Of a stretch of DNA of 6,812 bases, positions 6,032 to 6,812 are shown one piece after another. The position numbers were made by a program, and so were the translations under genes. Under the pieces are notes generated by a model. That model was given only the letters and a program-made list of their open reading frames with translations. It searched no databases and had not been told where the DNA came from. Within the stretch, counting starts at the first letter, position 1, and every line of letters starts with the position of its first letter. This DNA comes from Chloroflexota bacterium. Lineage in GTDB: Bacteria; Chloroflexota; Dehalococcoidia; UBA2247; RBG-13-53-26. Location of the stretch: positions 1 through 6,812 of the forward strand of contig JAFNFZ010000075.1 in assembly GCA_017885485.1 (NCBI GenBank), written 5' to 3'.

Positions 6032-6060
6032 GTGACCATCTGGGGCTGAAGGGGTAGAAT
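6032..6060 (+). promoter_or_regulatory. Candidate promoter for the 74-aa membrane protein gene
   Basis: GTGACC (6032-6037, four of six matches to TTGACA) and TAGAAT (6055-6060, five of six matches to TATAAT) are separated by 17 bases. Transcription would begin near 6067, just before the AAGGGAGGT ribosome binding site at 6068-6076, giving an unusually short leader. If used, the gene would not depend on reading through the upstream terminator. GCCCC (6024-6028) and GGGGC (6042-6046) form an inverted repeat overlapping the -35. Confidence 0.38.
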
Positions 6061-6084
6061 AGGCAGCAAGGGAGGTAATGGTCA

Positions 6085-6309
6085 ATGAAGAGTGTGAGGA
6101 AAGCACAGAAGTTGCTGGGCTGTATCGTAAAATTGGGTGGATGTGTAACAGCTAGTGTCATCATGCTTGTGGGCGTGCTTCTGGTGGTAATTGGGGTGTT
6201 GACTTCCATTGTCCCATTGACTGTAGTTGGAGCAGTCATATGCGTGTTCGCGGTAGTCTGCGTTCTCATATCTAGATTGGCGGCTAATCTAGTGGATGGC
6301 CCCGGGTAG
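6085..6309 (+). CDS. Small two-helix membrane protein of unknown function (74 aa)
   Basis: I do not recognise a family. The N-terminus is basic (Lys2, Arg5, Lys6, Lys9, Lys16), followed by two hydrophobic segments at about 21-41 and 43-63 with almost no loop (T-S-I-V-P between them), then a short tail ending DGPG. The charge pattern predicts both ends in the cytoplasm and a tight helical hairpin in the membrane. Cysteines occur at 13, 20, 53 and 59, three of them in or near the helices. The ATG is preceded by AAGGGAGGT with an 8-base spacer, so the start is well supported. Base composition is less GC-rich than in the flavoprotein genes. It lies 82 bases downstream of the terminator-like hairpin, which may control it, and 69 bases upstream of the DUF1232 gene. 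Confidence 0.72.
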   Translation: MKSVRKAQKLLGCIVKLGGCVTASVIMLVGVLLVVIGVLTSIVPLTVVGAVICVFAVVCVLISRLAANLVDGPG

Positions 6310-6351
6310 GGGGATTCTGACCTTCTCCTTGCCCGTTAGGAGTGACGACTA

Positions 6352-6375
6352 CTAGGCAAGATAGGTCATGCCTAG
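6352..6375 (+). repeat. Perfect inverted repeat just before the DUF1232 start codon
   Basis: CTAGGCA (6352-6358) and TGCCTAG (6369-6375) are exact reverse complements around a 10-nt spacer, and the second arm ends three bases before the ATG at 6379. The only weakly Shine-Dalgarno-like bases (TAGG, 6362-6366 region) are in the loop. As RNA it would place a hairpin over the ribosome landing site; as DNA it could be an operator for a dimeric repressor. There is no T run, so it is not a terminator of the preceding gene. Confidence 0.5.
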
Positions 6376-6378
6376 ACT

Positions 6379-6812
6379 ATGGAACCGATCAAGAATATCA
6401 CGCGGCAAGGCAGATCGCTCTGGGCGGAGATCTATGCCCTCTATCTGGCCTGCCGCGACCCCAGGACGCCTTGGTATGCCAAGCTTCTTCTGACCGGCGT
6501 CGTCGCTCTTGTCGTCAGCCCGATCGACCCAATCCCCGATTTCATACCAGTCATTGGCGTTCTCGATGACATAGTCATCGCTCGTCTCGGCACAGCTCTT
6601 GCAATCAGGATGATCCCCAAGGAAGTCATGGCTGAGTGCCGCGAGAAAGCGCGCAGCGCAGTGGAACCCAGCTCATCCAAGGGGTCAAGATGGCCATCAA
6701 GATGCATGATCGCCGCCATTGTCGTCGCCATTGGCTGCTTCATTACGGCTCTGGTGGGTCTCCTAGTGCTCAGTCTGGTGATCCTTCTGATAGTCAAGTT
6801 GGCTGACAACTA
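6379..6812 (+). CDS. DUF1232 (YkvA-like) membrane protein, at window edge (144 aa visible)
   Basis: The diagnostic DUF1232 core is clear: SPIDPIPDFIPVIGVLDD at residues 47-64, preceded by the WYAKLLL segment (32-38) and a hydrophobic stretch. DUF1232 proteins are small, often membrane-associated, and of unresolved biochemical role. After the domain come a basic/Ser linker (about 88-108) and one long hydrophobic segment at about 110-139 ending in KLADN. The window ends two bases (TA) into the next codon, so residue 144 may be the last if the stop is TAA or TAG, or the gene may continue. ATG 6379 is the first start after an in-frame TAG at 6373-6375. It has no good ribosome binding site and lies directly behind a perfect inverted repeat, suggesting weak or regulated translation. 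A short out-of-frame ORF (6342-6569) overlaps it and is not supported. Confidence 0.85.
   Translation, partial: MEPIKNITRQGRSLWAEIYALYLACRDPRTPWYAKLLLTGVVALVVSPIDPIPDFIPVIGVLDDIVIARLGTALAIRMIPKEVMAECREKARSAVEPSSSKGSRWPSRCMIAAIVVAIGCFITALVGLLVLSLVILLIVKLADN

Noticed and set aside
5505..6049. Direct repeat CTGGGGCTGA at 5505-5514 and 6040-6049, each upstream of a -10-like hexamer
   Set aside because: Distances to the -10 elements differ (14 and 5 bases), and several 10-base matches are expected by chance in a window of this size.
1..6812. CRISPR arrays, insertion sequences or attachment sites
   Set aside because: I saw no regularly spaced repeats, transposase or integrase motifs, or paired terminal inverted repeats.

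Overview
The window is bacterial: closely packed same-strand genes, Shine-Dalgarno sequences and mixed TTG, ATG and GTG starts. The large genes are GC-rich, and the right-hand third is visibly less so. The lineage cannot be fixed from sequence alone. Runs of phytoene-dehydrogenase-like flavoproteins beside very small membrane proteins fit an environmental lineage such as Chloroflexota (Dehalococcoidia or SAR202-like), but that is a low-confidence guess.

Left and centre (233-5080): three consecutive plus-strand genes encode FAD-dependent oxidoreductases of the phytoene dehydrogenase/PYROXD2 superfamily (COG1233-like), of 471, 575 and 548 residues. The gaps are only 26 and 31 bases and each gene has its own ribosome binding site, so they look like one operon. 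The second and third proteins resemble each other in length, N-terminus and a Trp-Trp tail. The first is shorter and more divergent. The second departs from consensus at two FAD-contact motifs. No carotenoid synthase, isoprenoid gene or transporter lies in the window, so the substrate is unknown. A redox step on a hydrophobic or polyunsaturated substrate is a family-based inference.

Middle (5081-5580): about 500 bases with no convincing gene but several inverted repeats, including a possible H-type pseudoknot just after the operon. It ends in a perfect TATAAT and a strong ribosome binding site for a 58-residue PLDc_N-type membrane protein.

Right (5758-6812): a near-consensus extended -10 promoter (TTGACA, 16 bases, TGG-TACAAT) starts a predicted transcript of about 172 nt. 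It is rich in self-complementary segments and ends at a GC-rich hairpin with a short T tract. This is either an undescribed small RNA or a terminator-controlled leader for the next gene, a 74-residue two-helix membrane protein. A DUF1232 (YkvA-like) membrane protein follows, running to the window edge, with a perfect 7-bp inverted repeat just before its start codon. Three small membrane proteins in a row, with a structured RNA among them, suggest an envelope-related module, but nothing in the sequence proves it.

The most interesting items are the promoter-to-terminator RNA unit at 5797-6002 and the triple flavoprotein operon with an atypical middle member.
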